64,000 nucleotides of DNA, from NCBI RefSeq assembly GCF_024763615.1, contig NC_077225.1:4340001-4404000 (forward strand), read 5' to 3'. A program made the position numbers and the translations under genes. Positions 43,379 through 54,700 of the stretch are shown here, piece by piece. The stretch is from Phlebotomus papatasi (lineage: Eukaryota; Arthropoda; Insecta; Diptera; Psychodidae). The notes below the pieces were generated by a model. It had not been told where the DNA came from, did not search any database, and was given only the letters and a program-made list of their open reading frames with translations. Each line of letters opens with the position of its first letter. Within the stretch, counting starts at the first letter, position 1.

Positions 43379-43620
43379 CTTTATCCACAAGATGACCATC
43401 CCTGGAAAAGCTCTGGACATGGTATTATCCTACTTTTCCTCATTTTTCCTCCAGATATGATCAGTTTTGAGCCCATCCATATGATGACTATCCCCAGCAT
43501 TGTTCCGGATATGGAATTCCCTAGCTTTTTCGCCATCTCTCTTCCAGAAATGGTCAGATCTGAGTCCATCCACATGGGGATCATCTCCAGCACTGTTCCG
43601 GATATAGAATTCTAAGATTT
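43379..43620. repeat. 93-bp satellite, block 2 with duplicated flank
   Basis: 43370-43500 repeats 42497-42620 nearly base for base ('tcttctttatccacaagatg' onward), then two more 93-bp units follow. A segment of about 120 bp flanking the array was therefore copied with it. Confidence 0.88.
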
Positions 43621-44815
43621 TCTTGCATATTATGCCCAAAACACTTCAGATACCTTTTGTGGTCAGAGGATTTCTGGAGCTTCCTCCAGAAATCCCAGAT
43701 CTTCTGGGATTTCCTTGTATATTATGCCCAAAACACTTCAGATACCTTTTGTGGTCAGAGGATTTCTGGAGCTTCCTCCAGAAATCCCAGACCTTCCGGG
43801 ATTTCCTTGTATATTATGCCCAAAACACTTCAGATACCTTTTGTGGTCAGAGGATTTCTGGAGCTTCCTCCAGAAATCCCAGATCTTCTGTGATTTTCTT
43901 GCACGTTATGCCCAAAACAATTCAGATACCTTTTGTGGTCAGAGGATTTCTGGAGCTCCCTCCAGGAAATCCCAGACCTTCCGGGATTTCCTTGTATATT
44001 ATGCCCAAAAGACTTCAGATACCTTTTGTGGTCAGAGGATTTCTGGAGCTTCCTCCAGAAATCCCAGATCTTCTGGGATTTCCTTGTATATTATGCCCAA
44101 AACACTTCAGATACCTTTTGTGGTCAGAGGATTTCTGGAGCTTCCTCCAGAAATCCCAGATCTTCTGTGATTTTCTTGCATATTATGCCCAAAACAATTC
44201 AGATACCTTTTGTGGTCAGAGGATTTCTGGAGCTTCCTCCAGGAAATCCCAGACCTTCCGGGATTTCCTTGTATATTATGCCCAAAACACTTCAGATACC
44301 TTTTGTGGTCAGAGGATTTCTGGAGCTTCCTCCAGAAATCCCAGATCTTCTGTGATTTTCTTGCACGTTATGCCCAAAACAATTCAGATACCTTTTGTGG
44401 TCAGAGGATTTCTGGAGCTCCCTCCAGGAAATCCCAGACCTTCCGGGATTTCCTTGTATATTATGCCCAAAAGACTTCAGATACCTTTTGTGGTCAGAGG
44501 ATTTCTGGAGCTTCCTCCAGAAATCCCAGATCTTCTGGGATTTCCTTGTATATTATGCCCAAAACACTTCAGATACCTTTTGTGGTCAGAGGATTTCTGG
44601 AGCTTCCTCCAGAAATCCCAGATCTTCTGGGATTTTCTTGTATATTATGCCCAAAACACTTCAGATACCTTTTGTGGTCAGAGGATTTCTGGACATTCCT
44701 CCAGGAAATCCCAGATCTTCTGGGATTTCCTTGCATATTATGTCCAAAACACTTCAGATACCTTTTGTGGTCAGAGGATTTCTGAAGCTTCCTCCTGGAA
44801 ATTATAGATCTTAGC
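43621..44815. repeat. 92-bp satellite, about 13 units, with five-unit higher-order repeat
   Basis: 'tatgcccaaaacacttcag' recurs every 92 bases. The variant units around 43904 and 44367 are alike and 463 bases apart, that is, five units. Each unit can form a 12-bp hairpin (GGATTTCTGGAG with CTCCAGAAATCC) or a hairpin of about 11 bp (AGAAATCCCAG with CTGGGATTTCC). Since 92 is not a multiple of three, open frames cycle through all three frames. Confidence 0.93.
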
Positions 44816-44864
44816 ACAGTTCAAGTTAAAAGAAGGTTCTAAATGGATTTAAAGTTATAGGCCT

Positions 44865-45057
44865 TGTTGTGGAAACTGGCCGCTGTGTGGCGTTCGGGAA
44901 ACAGTGGGAAAAATATTATTAGAGTTTTGGAGGGAACAGGTGTGGTGAATTCAGAACTGTCAAGTGAATGAAAAAGGTGACGCACATTGTGAAATTCGAG
45001 AATAAAGTAAGAGAGTTTTTTTGGAAATTGGAAAAGGTTTTCATTTTGAGTACAACA
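44865..45057 (+). repeat. BEL-3 5' LTR (193 bp)
   Basis: Starts TGTTGTGG, ends TACAACA; AATAAA at 45001-45006. Same length as the 3' LTR. Confidence 0.93.
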
Positions 45058-45062
45058 AAATT

Positions 45063-45076
45063 TGGCGCCCAACGTG
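45063..45076 (+). promoter_or_regulatory. BEL-3 primer-binding site
   Basis: TGGCGCCCAACGTG five bases after the 5' LTR, starting TGG as expected for the complement of a tRNA 3' end. The tRNA was not assigned. Confidence 0.65.
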
Positions 45077-45094
45077 TGCCGGGCTGTTTGAAAA

Positions 45095-46285
45095 ATGAAT
45101 CGTGAGTCCACACGTCTTGGCCAGGACGGTGGGAGTGAGACCAGAGCAAACCTCATTTTGAGGTTAGAAAAGACAAAACTTGAGATGGAGAGTCTCCGAG
45201 CGGCTGAACGTGAAATCAAGAGGCAAATTCAAGTCGAGGATATGGAGGAAGGAGAGTGCAGCTCACAGGAAGAAGAAATTCTGCCCGAATATCCATCTGA
45301 GCAGAAATATGTTGAAAGTACTTCCTTCCGGGAACTATCTACGATGCTCACGGAACAGAGCAAGAGTATGGCCCAGGCTATGTCAAGGCAGACGGGTCTA
45401 AAAGATCTACCCAAGTTCTCGGGGGATCCAGATGAATGGAGAATTTTTCTGGCACAGTATCGACGCTCCACCTCTATCTGTGGATATGATTCCACCGAAA
45501 ATGTGGCAAGACTTGAGAAAAGTCTCACCGGAGAAGCCAGAGATGCAGTAAAAGCGCTTCTGACATCACCAGCAAGCGCAGATGAAATCATCCAGGTCTT
45601 ATCCAGACGATTTGGGAACACTAGACAGATGTTACTGCGGCTGATCGACCAGGCCAAGAATATTGACGGACCAAAAGATGACAACCCCTTGAGTGTTGCA
45701 AAATTTGCCACAGCCGTGCACAACATCGCTGTGTCCCTGGAGCAGCTCGATGGGGGGCGATACTTAACATCAGTGAGTGTGGTAGATGACCTTGAGAGAA
45801 AGCTCACGCCCATAATGCGAATGCTGTGGTCTGAAGCGGTTTATAAAAGGACGAATTACACTGTGAAGGAGCTCTCCCTTTGGCTGCAGCAGAGGGCCGA
45901 GGCGGCTCTTTCCATTGCCCCAATAAACACCACTAAATCTACTCGCTCAAATACCATCGCTCTTAAGGAACGCAAGAAGTCAAGTGTGCGTTCCGTCCTT
46001 TCTGTAGTCAGTCAGGGCGAAGAGAACACAAAGCGGGGATGTGCAAATTGTCAGGAGGATCACTACACAACAGTGTGCCCAAAATTGAGGGAGCTAACTC
46101 CCGAAGGAAGATTCGTACGTGTAAGAGAGTTGAAGCTGTGCCTCAGTTGCCTCGGGAGAAATCACAGAATTGTCAATTGCTTCAGACGACGTCCGTGTGG
46201 TATTGAAGGATGTAAAAGGCAACACCATCGACTTCTTCATCAGAAAGTGGAGAAACCAGAAGAAAAGAAAGTAGAAGGTAACTAG
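45095..46285 (+). CDS. BEL-3 Gag (unspliced form)
   Basis: 396 residues from ATG 45095, 38 bases after the LTR. A charged N-terminal coiled coil is followed by a capsid-like core (LPKFSGDPDEWRIFLAQYRR at about residues 102-121) and three Cys/His motifs near the C-terminus: CANCQEDHYTTVC, CLSCLGRNHRIVNC and CGIEGCKRQHHRLLH, for binding genomic RNA. The frame ends at TAG 46283-46285, only 8 nt past a splice donor-like GAAG|GTAACT at 46277/46278. Unspliced RNA therefore yields Gag alone; splicing to 47454 would keep the frame and fuse Gag to Pol. Confidence 0.9.
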   Translation: MNRESTRLGQDGGSETRANLILRLEKTKLEMESLRAAEREIKRQIQVEDMEEGECSSQEEEILPEYPSEQKYVESTSFRELSTMLTEQSKSMAQAMSRQTGLKDLPKFSGDPDEWRIFLAQYRRSTSICGYDSTENVARLEKSLTGEARDAVKALLTSPASADEIIQVLSRRFGNTRQMLLRLIDQAKNIDGPKDDNPLSVAKFATAVHNIAVSLEQLDGGRYLTSVSVVDDLERKLTPIMRMLWSEAVYKRTNYTVKELSLWLQQRAEAALSIAPINTTKSTRSNTIALKERKKSSVRSVLSVVSQGEENTKRGCANCQEDHYTTVCPKLRELTPEGRFVRVRELKLCLSCLGRNHRIVNCFRRRPCGIEGCKRQHHRLLHQKVEKPEEKKVEGN

Positions 46286-47453
46286 TTCAATTTAAGGTTT
46301 TGAAATTTTTCCAGATATACGTTATGATTCATACAAATGTGAAATTTTCGTGAAAGTTTCTTGAGTGAATTGGAAAAGTTAATAATGTTCTTTAATATAT
46401 TGAGTATGAATTCACTAGCCAAAATTTTGCTTGAAACTGAGAAATAACATTGAAAGAAGAGAAAATTTGATAAAGATATATTATTGATGGAGGGATGAAA
46501 ATGTAGGAAAAATTGTGGGAGATGCAATGAAGTGAAAATAATGAAATAAAGCATAAAAGAAATGGAAATATAACAAAGATTACTAAAATTTCAAACTTAA
46601 AAAAGGCAGTAAAATTATGGTTTCTAAAGGAAGAAATAAATAAATATAAATGTGAGGCATTGGTTGTTAGCCACACAGAATATATAAGTTTGATTGGGAA
46701 AAATGGGAAACCTTTTCCGGCAATTAGAGGAAGTGGTAACCTATTTTTCAATTAACCTAGAACTTAAAGAAGGTCCTGCACACAATGTGTGTCATGATCA
46801 TTGGCACTGTGGTGGTGTCGGATCCGTAGAGGAAGTTGACTGGCCTTTTCCGGTAATAATTGCAGAGGAAGTAGCTTGTCATTTTCCGACGGAGAGTATA
46901 CCAAAGCAAGTCAAGCATTTTAAAATGTTTGACTATTGGCACTGTGGTAGTGTCAGATCTGTAGAGGAAGTTGATGAGCCTTTTCCGGCACCTACTGCAG
47001 AGGAAGTGGATTATCATTTTCCGACAGATAGTAACCAAAGAAAGTCACAAACACTTTAAGTGTTGCGACTATTGACACTGTGGTAGTGTCAGATTCGTAG
47101 AGGAAGTTAACTGGTCTTTTCCGGCAACTCTTGCAGAGGAAGTGACTCAGTATTTTCCGACGGATTTAGGAACCAAGGCAAGTCGTAAATGCTACCAAGC
47201 GTTATGGCTATCGACACTGCGGGTGTCAGGTCCGTAGAGGAAACATACTAGCCTTTCCGGAAAGTTAAAAAAAAAGAGAGAGAAAACAAGGCTTAGTATT
47301 TTCTAACGGACAGTGAATAAAAGAGAAGTACATGACATTACCTAGATATCAATGCAGTAGTAGATAAAAAAGAAAGAAAATGTTGGTAATATGTCATGTA
47401 ATGAGAATTGTGAATGATTAGACATTTAGAAACGGTTGTTATAGTCATTTCAG
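46278..47453 (+). ncRNA. Predicted BEL-3 intron 1 with a repeated structured RNA
   Basis: 1,176 nt from GTAACT to TTATAGTCATTTCAG. The exon phases agree: one base is left at 46277 and two are supplied at 47454-47455. Between about 46770 and 47290 lie four units of 135-139 nt (unit starts 46801, 46936, 47072, 47211). Each has hairpin A (AGUC-type arms, as at 46909-46934 and 47043-47070), hairpin B (GRCACU with RGUGUC) and, in the first three units, an outer stem C (UCYGU with ACRGA, or a wobble version) enclosing two GGAAG/UUUCC hairpins. Arms change between units but remain complementary. Function unknown; a role in restraining splicing is conceivable. Confidence 0.55.
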
Positions 47454-50400
47454 ATGAGTCATCAGGGTCTGTGACGAATGCCTTACGGCATAACTACTTT
47501 GAAAGACTATACGCAACTGCAAACCGCACAGACAGAGGAATAGTTATGCTTAGAGTTGCCCCTGTAACATTGAGAAACAATCTATCGGGAGAAACTATGA
47601 ATACTCTAGCCTTGTTAGACTCTGGAGCCACTGTGACATTGATAGAGAGCGCGACCGCGCAAAAATTGAATCTTGAAGGTTGAGTCTAATAAGTTTAATT
47701 ATGTTTTCCTTCTTTGTAACTGTATTGATAAATAATTTGTTAGGTCGTGAAACGGAAATCAATTTACAATGGCTGGATAGTAATACCAGGCAAAGAAGTA
47801 CTACAAAGGCAGTGACGTTTGATATCAAAGGATGGAGATCCAAAGATAAATGGTTTAACATTCCTCAGTGTTACACCATTGATCAGTGAGAGTTGCCACA
47901 AGTTCACGTTCATCGTGAAGAATTGATACAAAGATTCCCTTATTTGGCAAAGGTCGAATTTAAGTCTATTTTTGGGGATCGTCCTAAAATACTCATTGGG
48001 GAGGACAATGCAGGAATTACTGCATCCAAACAATTAATTCACGATTCGCTAAACAACCCAGTAGCTTCTTTGACGAATCTTGGCTGGATTATTAGCGGAT
48101 CAACGGGCGAAACTTGTAAAAGGAAACGTTCTGTTGATGTAGTAGGTCATGCGTGTCAAGAATTGATAGAGCTTATCAAGCAGCACTACCAATTTGAGGA
48201 CATTAAGATGAAAACTGAGAATTCCTTTTCTTTAAACAAAGATGAAAAGAAAGCACTAGAGATTCTGGAATCAGTCACAAGACTAGTTGGGAAACGGTTC
48301 GAAACGGGTCTCCTCTGGAAAACCCCGAAGCCTGAAATGCCAGATTCCAGATCTGCTGCTTGGCTAAGACTTCAGCAAGTAGAGGCAAAGATGGATAAAG
48401 ACCCAAAATTCAGAGATCAATACTCTGCAAAAATCCAAGATTATTTGTCAAAGGGTTACCTGGTCCCACTGGATGAACATGAGAAGGGTATGCCGAAAGA
48501 AAATGTGTGGTATCTGCCTCACTTTGGGGTGACAAACCCTAACAAACCAGGGAAGATACGTCTAGTTTTAGATGCAGCAGCAGAAGTGAACTCCATATCT
48601 TTAAATAATAGTCTTCTAAGTGGGCCAAATCTGACTATATCATTGACCGGGCTACTCATGCGATTTCGAATTGGTCAACATGGATTCGTTGGAGATATAA
48701 AGGAGATGTTTCATCAAGTACGAATCTTGCCAGAAGATCAGAATTATCAAAGGATACTGTGGCGAGGAAACTCTCGTGACACGTTTCCAGTTGAATATAA
48801 AATGACTGTCATGATTTTTGGTGCAACGTGTAGCCCAGCAGTAGCCTCATATGTAAAAAACAAGAACGCAGAGGAATATGCTGAAGAATTCCCAGAAGCC
48901 ACCCGAGAGATAGTAGAGAATCACTATGTAGATGACTACTTAGGCAGTGCTGATGACGAAACCTCCGCGATAAAACTGATTAAAGATGTGGTTCACGTTC
49001 ACAAGATGGGAGGGTTTCAGATAAGGAACTTCGTAAGTTCCTCACCCGTGATTATCAATGGACTTCCACCCGATCTACGGCTTCCGAAATTGAGTGTAGA
49101 TTTAGATTTCGATAGTAAATTTGAGAAAGTCCTCGGGGTATGGTGGGAGCCTCTTACGGACGTTTTTTCATTCCGTAATCGAGAAAGTGTGGATACAGAG
49201 AATTTGCCTACCAAACGTCAAGCCTTGAAAACACTAATGAAGGTATATGACCCTGTCGGTTTCGTAGCACAGTTTATCATAAGAGGCAGGATTATATTCC
49301 AACGTATTTGAAGATTTGGAACGGATCGGGATCAGCAACTTCCAGCTGAACTATGTCAGCAATGGAAAGCGTGGGTTGCACAATTAATCCATTTAAGTGA
49401 TGTCGAAATTCCAAGATGCTATGCTCCATTGGAGTACAGGCAGGGCCGTGTAGAACTACATATCTTTACGGATGCCAGTGAAGATGCGTATGCAGCTGTA
49501 GCCTATTTTCGTTTCGTAAATTGCATTAAAATTCATGTTTCTCTAGTAACGGCAAAAGCAAAGGTTGCACCACTCAAATCAGCATCAATCCCTCGTTTGG
49601 AACTTGAAGGTGCAGTACTCGGATGTAGACTTATGCAGGTGATTCAAGATGAAACCAAAATTGAAATCGACAGAAAGGTGTTTTGGACGGATTCAGTTGT
49701 CGTGCTGAATTGGATTAGAGCGGATTCTCGAAGCTATAAGCCCTTTGTGGGAAACCGGGTCGGAGAGATACAAGAGGTTACTAATCCTGACGAGTGGAAA
49801 TGGGTACCAACTGACCTCAATGTGGCAGATATTGCTACAAGGGATACAGGAAATACCGACTTCTCTCCAGAGTCAACATGGTACAGTGGTCCTGAATTTC
49901 TGTACAAAAGTGAGAGCGAATGGCCACAACAAAGAGAGTCATCAGAGTTTGTAGCTGCCACCATCAAACATAGTTGGGAACCCGTGATTGATAGCAAAAA
50001 CTATATGCGTTGGAGTCACATACATAGAGTGATGACATACGTGTATCGATTCCAGCGAGCTTGTAGGGAGAAATGGAGAACAAACGGTCATTCCCAACTG
50101 GGAAGCTCAGTCATCTTGAGTGCCACAGATTGGGAAGGAGGGCTTAGGTATTTACTGCTCCATTCGCAGAGAGAAAGTTTTGGAATGAGCATGAGCTCTG
50201 AGTCAAGGACAGGCGAACTTCAACTTCTAAACGTTCCTAGAGGAAGTCCATTGTACAAGTTCAATCCTGCCATAGACTCGTGTGGTATAATGAGAGCATC
50301 AGGCCGTTTGAATAACATGCCCCTGGTGAGGGAGGATTTTAAAAACCCAATCCTGCTTCACGCGGATAATCGTATTGTTCAGCTGCTGCTTGAAGATTTT

Positions 50401-51519
50401 CATGTTCGTCTGGGGCACTGGAGAGCGGACTTTGTACTTGCTGAGCTCCGTCAGCGATATGAAATCATCAAGGGACGTGCTACTCTTAAACGTCTACAGA
50501 GAGGATGCAAGACATGCCAAGTATCGAAAGCCAAACCGCAGATTCCCCTTATGGGGCAACTGCCTTCCGAACGTTTGAGTATGCATGTCGTTCCGTTTAC
50601 TAACACAGGATGCGATATGTTTGGACCGTTATACGTCAAGAGTGGAAGAAGCGAGGTTAAAAGATACGGTATGATCTTCACGTGCATGACGACACGCGCC
50701 ATTCATTTGGAGTTATGTTGTTCCCTTAGCACGGATTCCTGTTTGTTGGCTCTCAGAAGATTTTTCGGACGAAGAGCAAATCCTGCAAAGATCATATCGG
50801 ACAACGGAACTAACTTTCGAGGTGCAGCTAGAGAATTGAAGGAAGCAGCAGCATCTTTGGATCACGCCAAGGTCAAAGCAAAACTCGCTAAGATGAATAT
50901 TGAATGGGACTTCAACCCACCCTACTCGCCTCACATGGGCGGCTGCTGGGAAAGATTAATAGGACCTGTGAAGCGGGCATTGAAGCAATCTGTTGAGATT
51001 ACTAAACATCCACCAACTGAAGAGGTCTTGCACACTCTTCTTGTCGAAGCAGAACACCTAGTCAACAGTCGTCCACTTCTTGAGTTGACGGATTCTGGTG
51101 AAGTAATGACTCCAAACCATTTCCTCATACATCGGCAATCTGGACTCACTCCTGGGAGGATCTTTGAAGATCAGGATTTAATCCTCCGCAAAGAATGGAG
51201 AAAGTCTCAGCGCCTCGCCGATCACTTTTGGCAAATATGGCGAAAACATTATGCTCCAACCTTGACTCACAGACCTAAGTGGAGAGAATCTGGTCAACCA
51301 ATTATTGAAGGAGATAGAGTGGTCGTCATGGAACCCAATACAAAACGCAATCAATGGATATTTGGACGAGTCATTAAAGCGATCCCAGCGATGGACGGAC
51401 ATGCTCGAACCGCAACGATTCGACTAGAAGACGGAAGTGAGTGTGTACGTCCGGTGACTCGCCTTGCTGTGATTAGGCCACCTCCAGTCGTTATGGATGA
51501 TGACGGAATTGGGGAATAG
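47454..51519 (+). pseudogene. BEL-3 Pol (protease, RT, RNase H, integrase), two TGA interruptions
   Basis: In frame with gag after removal of 46278-47453. The protease has an intact LLDSGATV motif (Asp at 47618). A second intron (47679-47743, 65 nt, GTTGAG...TTGTTAG) restores the frame into REREI/RETEI-type sequence at 47744. RT has YVDD at 48925-48936, and RNase H has HIFTDASEDAYAAVAYF (Asp at 49471). Integrase has an HHCC zinc site (about 50401-50520) and the catalytic D (50614), D (50800), E (50950). TGA codons at 47887-47889 and 49309-49311 interrupt an otherwise open frame; the second lies where relatives have Trp (TGG to TGA). Ends at TAG 51517-51519. Confidence 0.85.
47679..47743 (+). 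other. Predicted BEL-3 intron 2 (65 nt)
   Basis: GT at 47679 and a T-rich stretch ending TTGTTAG at 47743. The unspliced protease frame stops within two codons (TGA 47681-47683), whereas removal joins GG to T and continues with the conserved post-protease segment. Length and AT content fit insect introns; the donor (GTTGAG) is weak. Confidence 0.5.
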
Positions 51520-51541
51520 CTCCCCAATCCGGGTGGGAGGA

Positions 51542-51734
51542 TGTTGTGGAAACTGGCCGCTGTGTGGCGTTTGGGAAACAGTGGGAAAAATATTATTAGA
51601 GTTTTGGAGGGAACAGGTGTGGTGAATTCAGAACTGTCAAGTGAATGAAAAAGGTGACGCACATTGTGAAATTCGAGAATAAAGTAAGAGAGTTTTTTTG
51701 GAAATTGGAAAAGGTTTTCATTTTGAGTACAACA
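51542..51734 (+). repeat. BEL-3 3' LTR (193 bp)
   Basis: One substitution from the 5' LTR; directly followed by the duplicated GGCCT. Confidence 0.93.
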
Positions 51735-51739
51735 GGCCT

Positions 51740-54700
51740 CCTTCACTCATAGTTTTTCTCATAGTTAGATAATCGACTTTAAAGATTTTCAAACACTTTC
51801 GTGCATTTCTCGTCCATTTTTCCTCATTTCCGAGTTAAATTCGGCACATCTCAAGCCTGAAGAAGGCACTAAACAAATGCAAAGTTTGAGGCCCCTATCT
51901 CTCATAGTTTCCGAGATAATCGACTTTAAAGATTTTCAAACACTTTTGTGCATTTCTCGTCCAATTTTCCTTATTTCCGAGTTAAATTCTGCACATCTCA
52001 AGCCTGAAGGAGGCTCTAAACAAATGTAAAGTTTGAGGCCCCTATCTCTCATATTTTCTGAGATAATCGACTTTAAAGATTTTCAAACACTTTTATGCAT
52101 TTCTCGTCCAATTTTCCTTATTTCCGAGTTAAATTCTGTACATCTCAAGCCTGAAGGAGGCTCTAAACAGATGTAAAGTTTGAGGCCCCTATCTCTCATA
52201 CTTTCCGAGATAATCGACTTTAAAGATTTTCAAACACTTTTATGCATTTCTCGTCCAATTTTCCTTATTTTCGAGTTAAATTCTGCACATCTCAAGCATG
52301 AAGGAGGCTCTAAACAGATGCAAAGTTTGAGGCCCCTATCTCTCATAGTTTCCGAGATAATCGATTTTAAAGATTTTCAAACACTTTTATGCATTTCTCG
52401 TCCAATTTTCCTTGTTTCCGAGTTAAATTCGGCACATCTCAAGCCTGAAGGAGGTTCTAAACAGATGCAAGGTTTGAGGCCCCTATCCCTCATAGTTTCC
52501 GAGATAATCGACTTTAAAGATTTTCAGACACTTTGGTGCCTTTCTCGTCCAATTTTCCTTATTTCCGAGTTAAATTCTGCACATCTCAAGCATGAAGGAG
52601 GCTCTAAACAGATGCAAAATTTGGGGTACCTATCTCTCATAGTTTCCGAGATAATCGATTTTAAAGATTTTCAGACACTGTGGTGCCTTTCTCGTCCAAT
52701 TTTCCTTATTTCCGAGTTAAATTCTGCAAATCTCAAGCCTGAAGGAGGCACTAAACAGATGTAAAGTTTGAGGCCCCTATCTATCATAGTTTCCGAGATA
52801 ATCGACTTTAAAGATTTTCAAACACTTTCGTGCATTTCTCGTCCAATTTTCCTTGTTTCCGAGTTAAATTCTGCACATCTCAAGCCTGAAGGAGGCTCTA
52901 AACAGATGTAAAGTTTTGAGGCCCCTATCTCTCATAGTTTCCGAGATAATCGACTTTAAAGATTTTCAAACACTTTTATGCATTTCTCGTCCAATTTTCC
53001 TTGTTTCCGAGTTAAATTCTGCACACCTCAAGCATGAAGGAGGCTCTAAACAGATGCAAAGTTTGAGGCCCCTATCTCTCATAGTTTCCGAGATAATCGA
53101 CTTTAAAGATTTTCAAACACTTTTATGCATTTCTCGTGCAATTTTCCTTGTTTCCGAATTAAATTCTGCACGTCTCAAGCCTGAAGGAGGTTCTAAACAG
53201 GTGTAAAGTTTGAGGCCTCTATCTCTCATAGTTTCCGAGATAATCGACTTTAAAAATTTTCAAACACTTTTGTGCATTTCTCGTCCAATTTTCCTTATTT
53301 CCGAGTTAAATTCTGCACATCTCAAACCTGAAGGAGGCTCTAAACAGATGTAAAGTTTGAGGCCCCTATCTCTCATAGTTTCCGAGATAATCGACTTTAA
53401 AGATTTTCAAACACTTTTGTGCATCTCTCGTCCAATTTTCCTTATTTCCGAGTTAAATTCGGCACATCTCAAGCCTGAAGGAGGTTCTAAACAGATGCAA
53501 GGTTTGAGGCCCCTATCCCTCATAGTTTCCGAGATAATCGACATTAAAGATTTTCAGACACTTTGGTGCCTTTCTCGTCCAATTTTCCTTATTTCCGAGT
53601 TAAATTCTGCACATCTCAAGCATGAAGGAGGTTCTAAACAGATGCAAGGTTTGAGGCCCCTATCCCGCATAGTTTCCGAGATAATCGACTTTAAAGATTT
53701 TCAGACACTTTGGTGCCTTTCTCGTCCAATTTTCCTTATTTCCGAGTTAAATTCTGCACATCTCAAGCATGAAGGAGGCTCTAAACAGATGCAAAATTTG
53801 AGGTACCTATCTCTCATAGTTTCCGAGATAATCGATTTTAAAGATTTTCAGACACTGTGGTGCCTTTCTCGTCCAATTTTCCTTATTTCCGAGTTAAATT
53901 CTGCAAATCTCAAGCCTGAAGGAGGCACTAAACAGATGTAAAGTTTGAGGCCCCTATCTCTCATAGTTTCCGAGATAATCGACTTTAAAGATTTTCAAAC
54001 ACTTTTATGCATTTCTCGTCCAATTTTCCTTGTTTCCGAGTTAAATTCGGCACATCTCAAGCCTGAAGGAGGTTCTAAACAGATGCAAGGTTTGAGGCCC
54101 CTATCCCTCATAGTTTCCGAGATAATCGACTTTAAAGATTTTCAGACACTTTGGTGCCTTTCTCGTCCAATTTTCCTTATTTCCGAGTTAAATTCTGCAC
54201 ATCTCAAGCATGAAGGAGGCTCTAAACAGATGCAAAATTTGAGGTACCTATCTCTCATAGTTTCCGAGATAATCGATTTTAAAGATTTTCAGACACTGTG
54301 GTGCCTTTCTCGTCCAATTTTCCTTATTTCCGAGTTAAATTCTGCAAATCTCAAGCCTGAAGGAGGCACTAAACAGATGTAAAGTTTGAGGCCCCTATCT
54401 CTCATAGTTTCCGAGATAATCGACTTTAAAGATTTTCAAACACTTTTATGCATTTCTCGTCCAATTTTCCTTGTTTCCGAGTTAAATTCGGCACATCTCA
54501 AGCCTGAAGGAGGTTCTAAACAGATGCAAGGTTTGAGGCCCCTATCCCTCATAGTTTCCGAGATAATCGACTTTAAAGATTTTCAGACACTTTGGTGCCT
54601 TTCTCGTCCAATTTTCCTTATTTCCGAGTTAAATTCTGCACATCTCAAGCATGAAGGAGGCTCTAAACAGATGCAAAATTTGAGGTACCTATCTCTCATA

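Larger units (their letters stand above)
44865..51734 (+). mobile_element. BEL-3: complete BEL/Pao LTR retrotransposon with 5-bp target duplication
   Basis: 193-bp LTRs (44865-45057 and 51542-51734) begin TGTTGTGG, end GTACAACA and differ at a single base (C/T in GGCGTTYGGG). GGCCT flanks both sides (44860-44864, 51735-51739). A primer-binding site follows the 5' LTR and a purine tract (GGGTGGGAGGA) precedes the 3' LTR. gag is intact; pol carries two in-frame TGA codons and is split by two probable introns. It inserted at the edge of the 147-bp satellite. The near identity of the LTRs indicates recent insertion. Confidence 0.93.

Noticed and set aside
42559..43395. Long open frames on both strands (up to 269 codons)
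   Set aside because: They are produced by the 93-bp tandem repeat, a multiple of three; both strands are open and the peptides are simple 31-residue repeats.
43623..44814. 394-codon frame and overlapping frames
   Set aside because: By-product of the 92-bp satellite cycling through three frames; no start context or protein family.
42500..44815. CRISPR array (regular repeats)
   Set aside because: The repeats are head-to-tail without unique spacers, in an insect genome; these are satellites.
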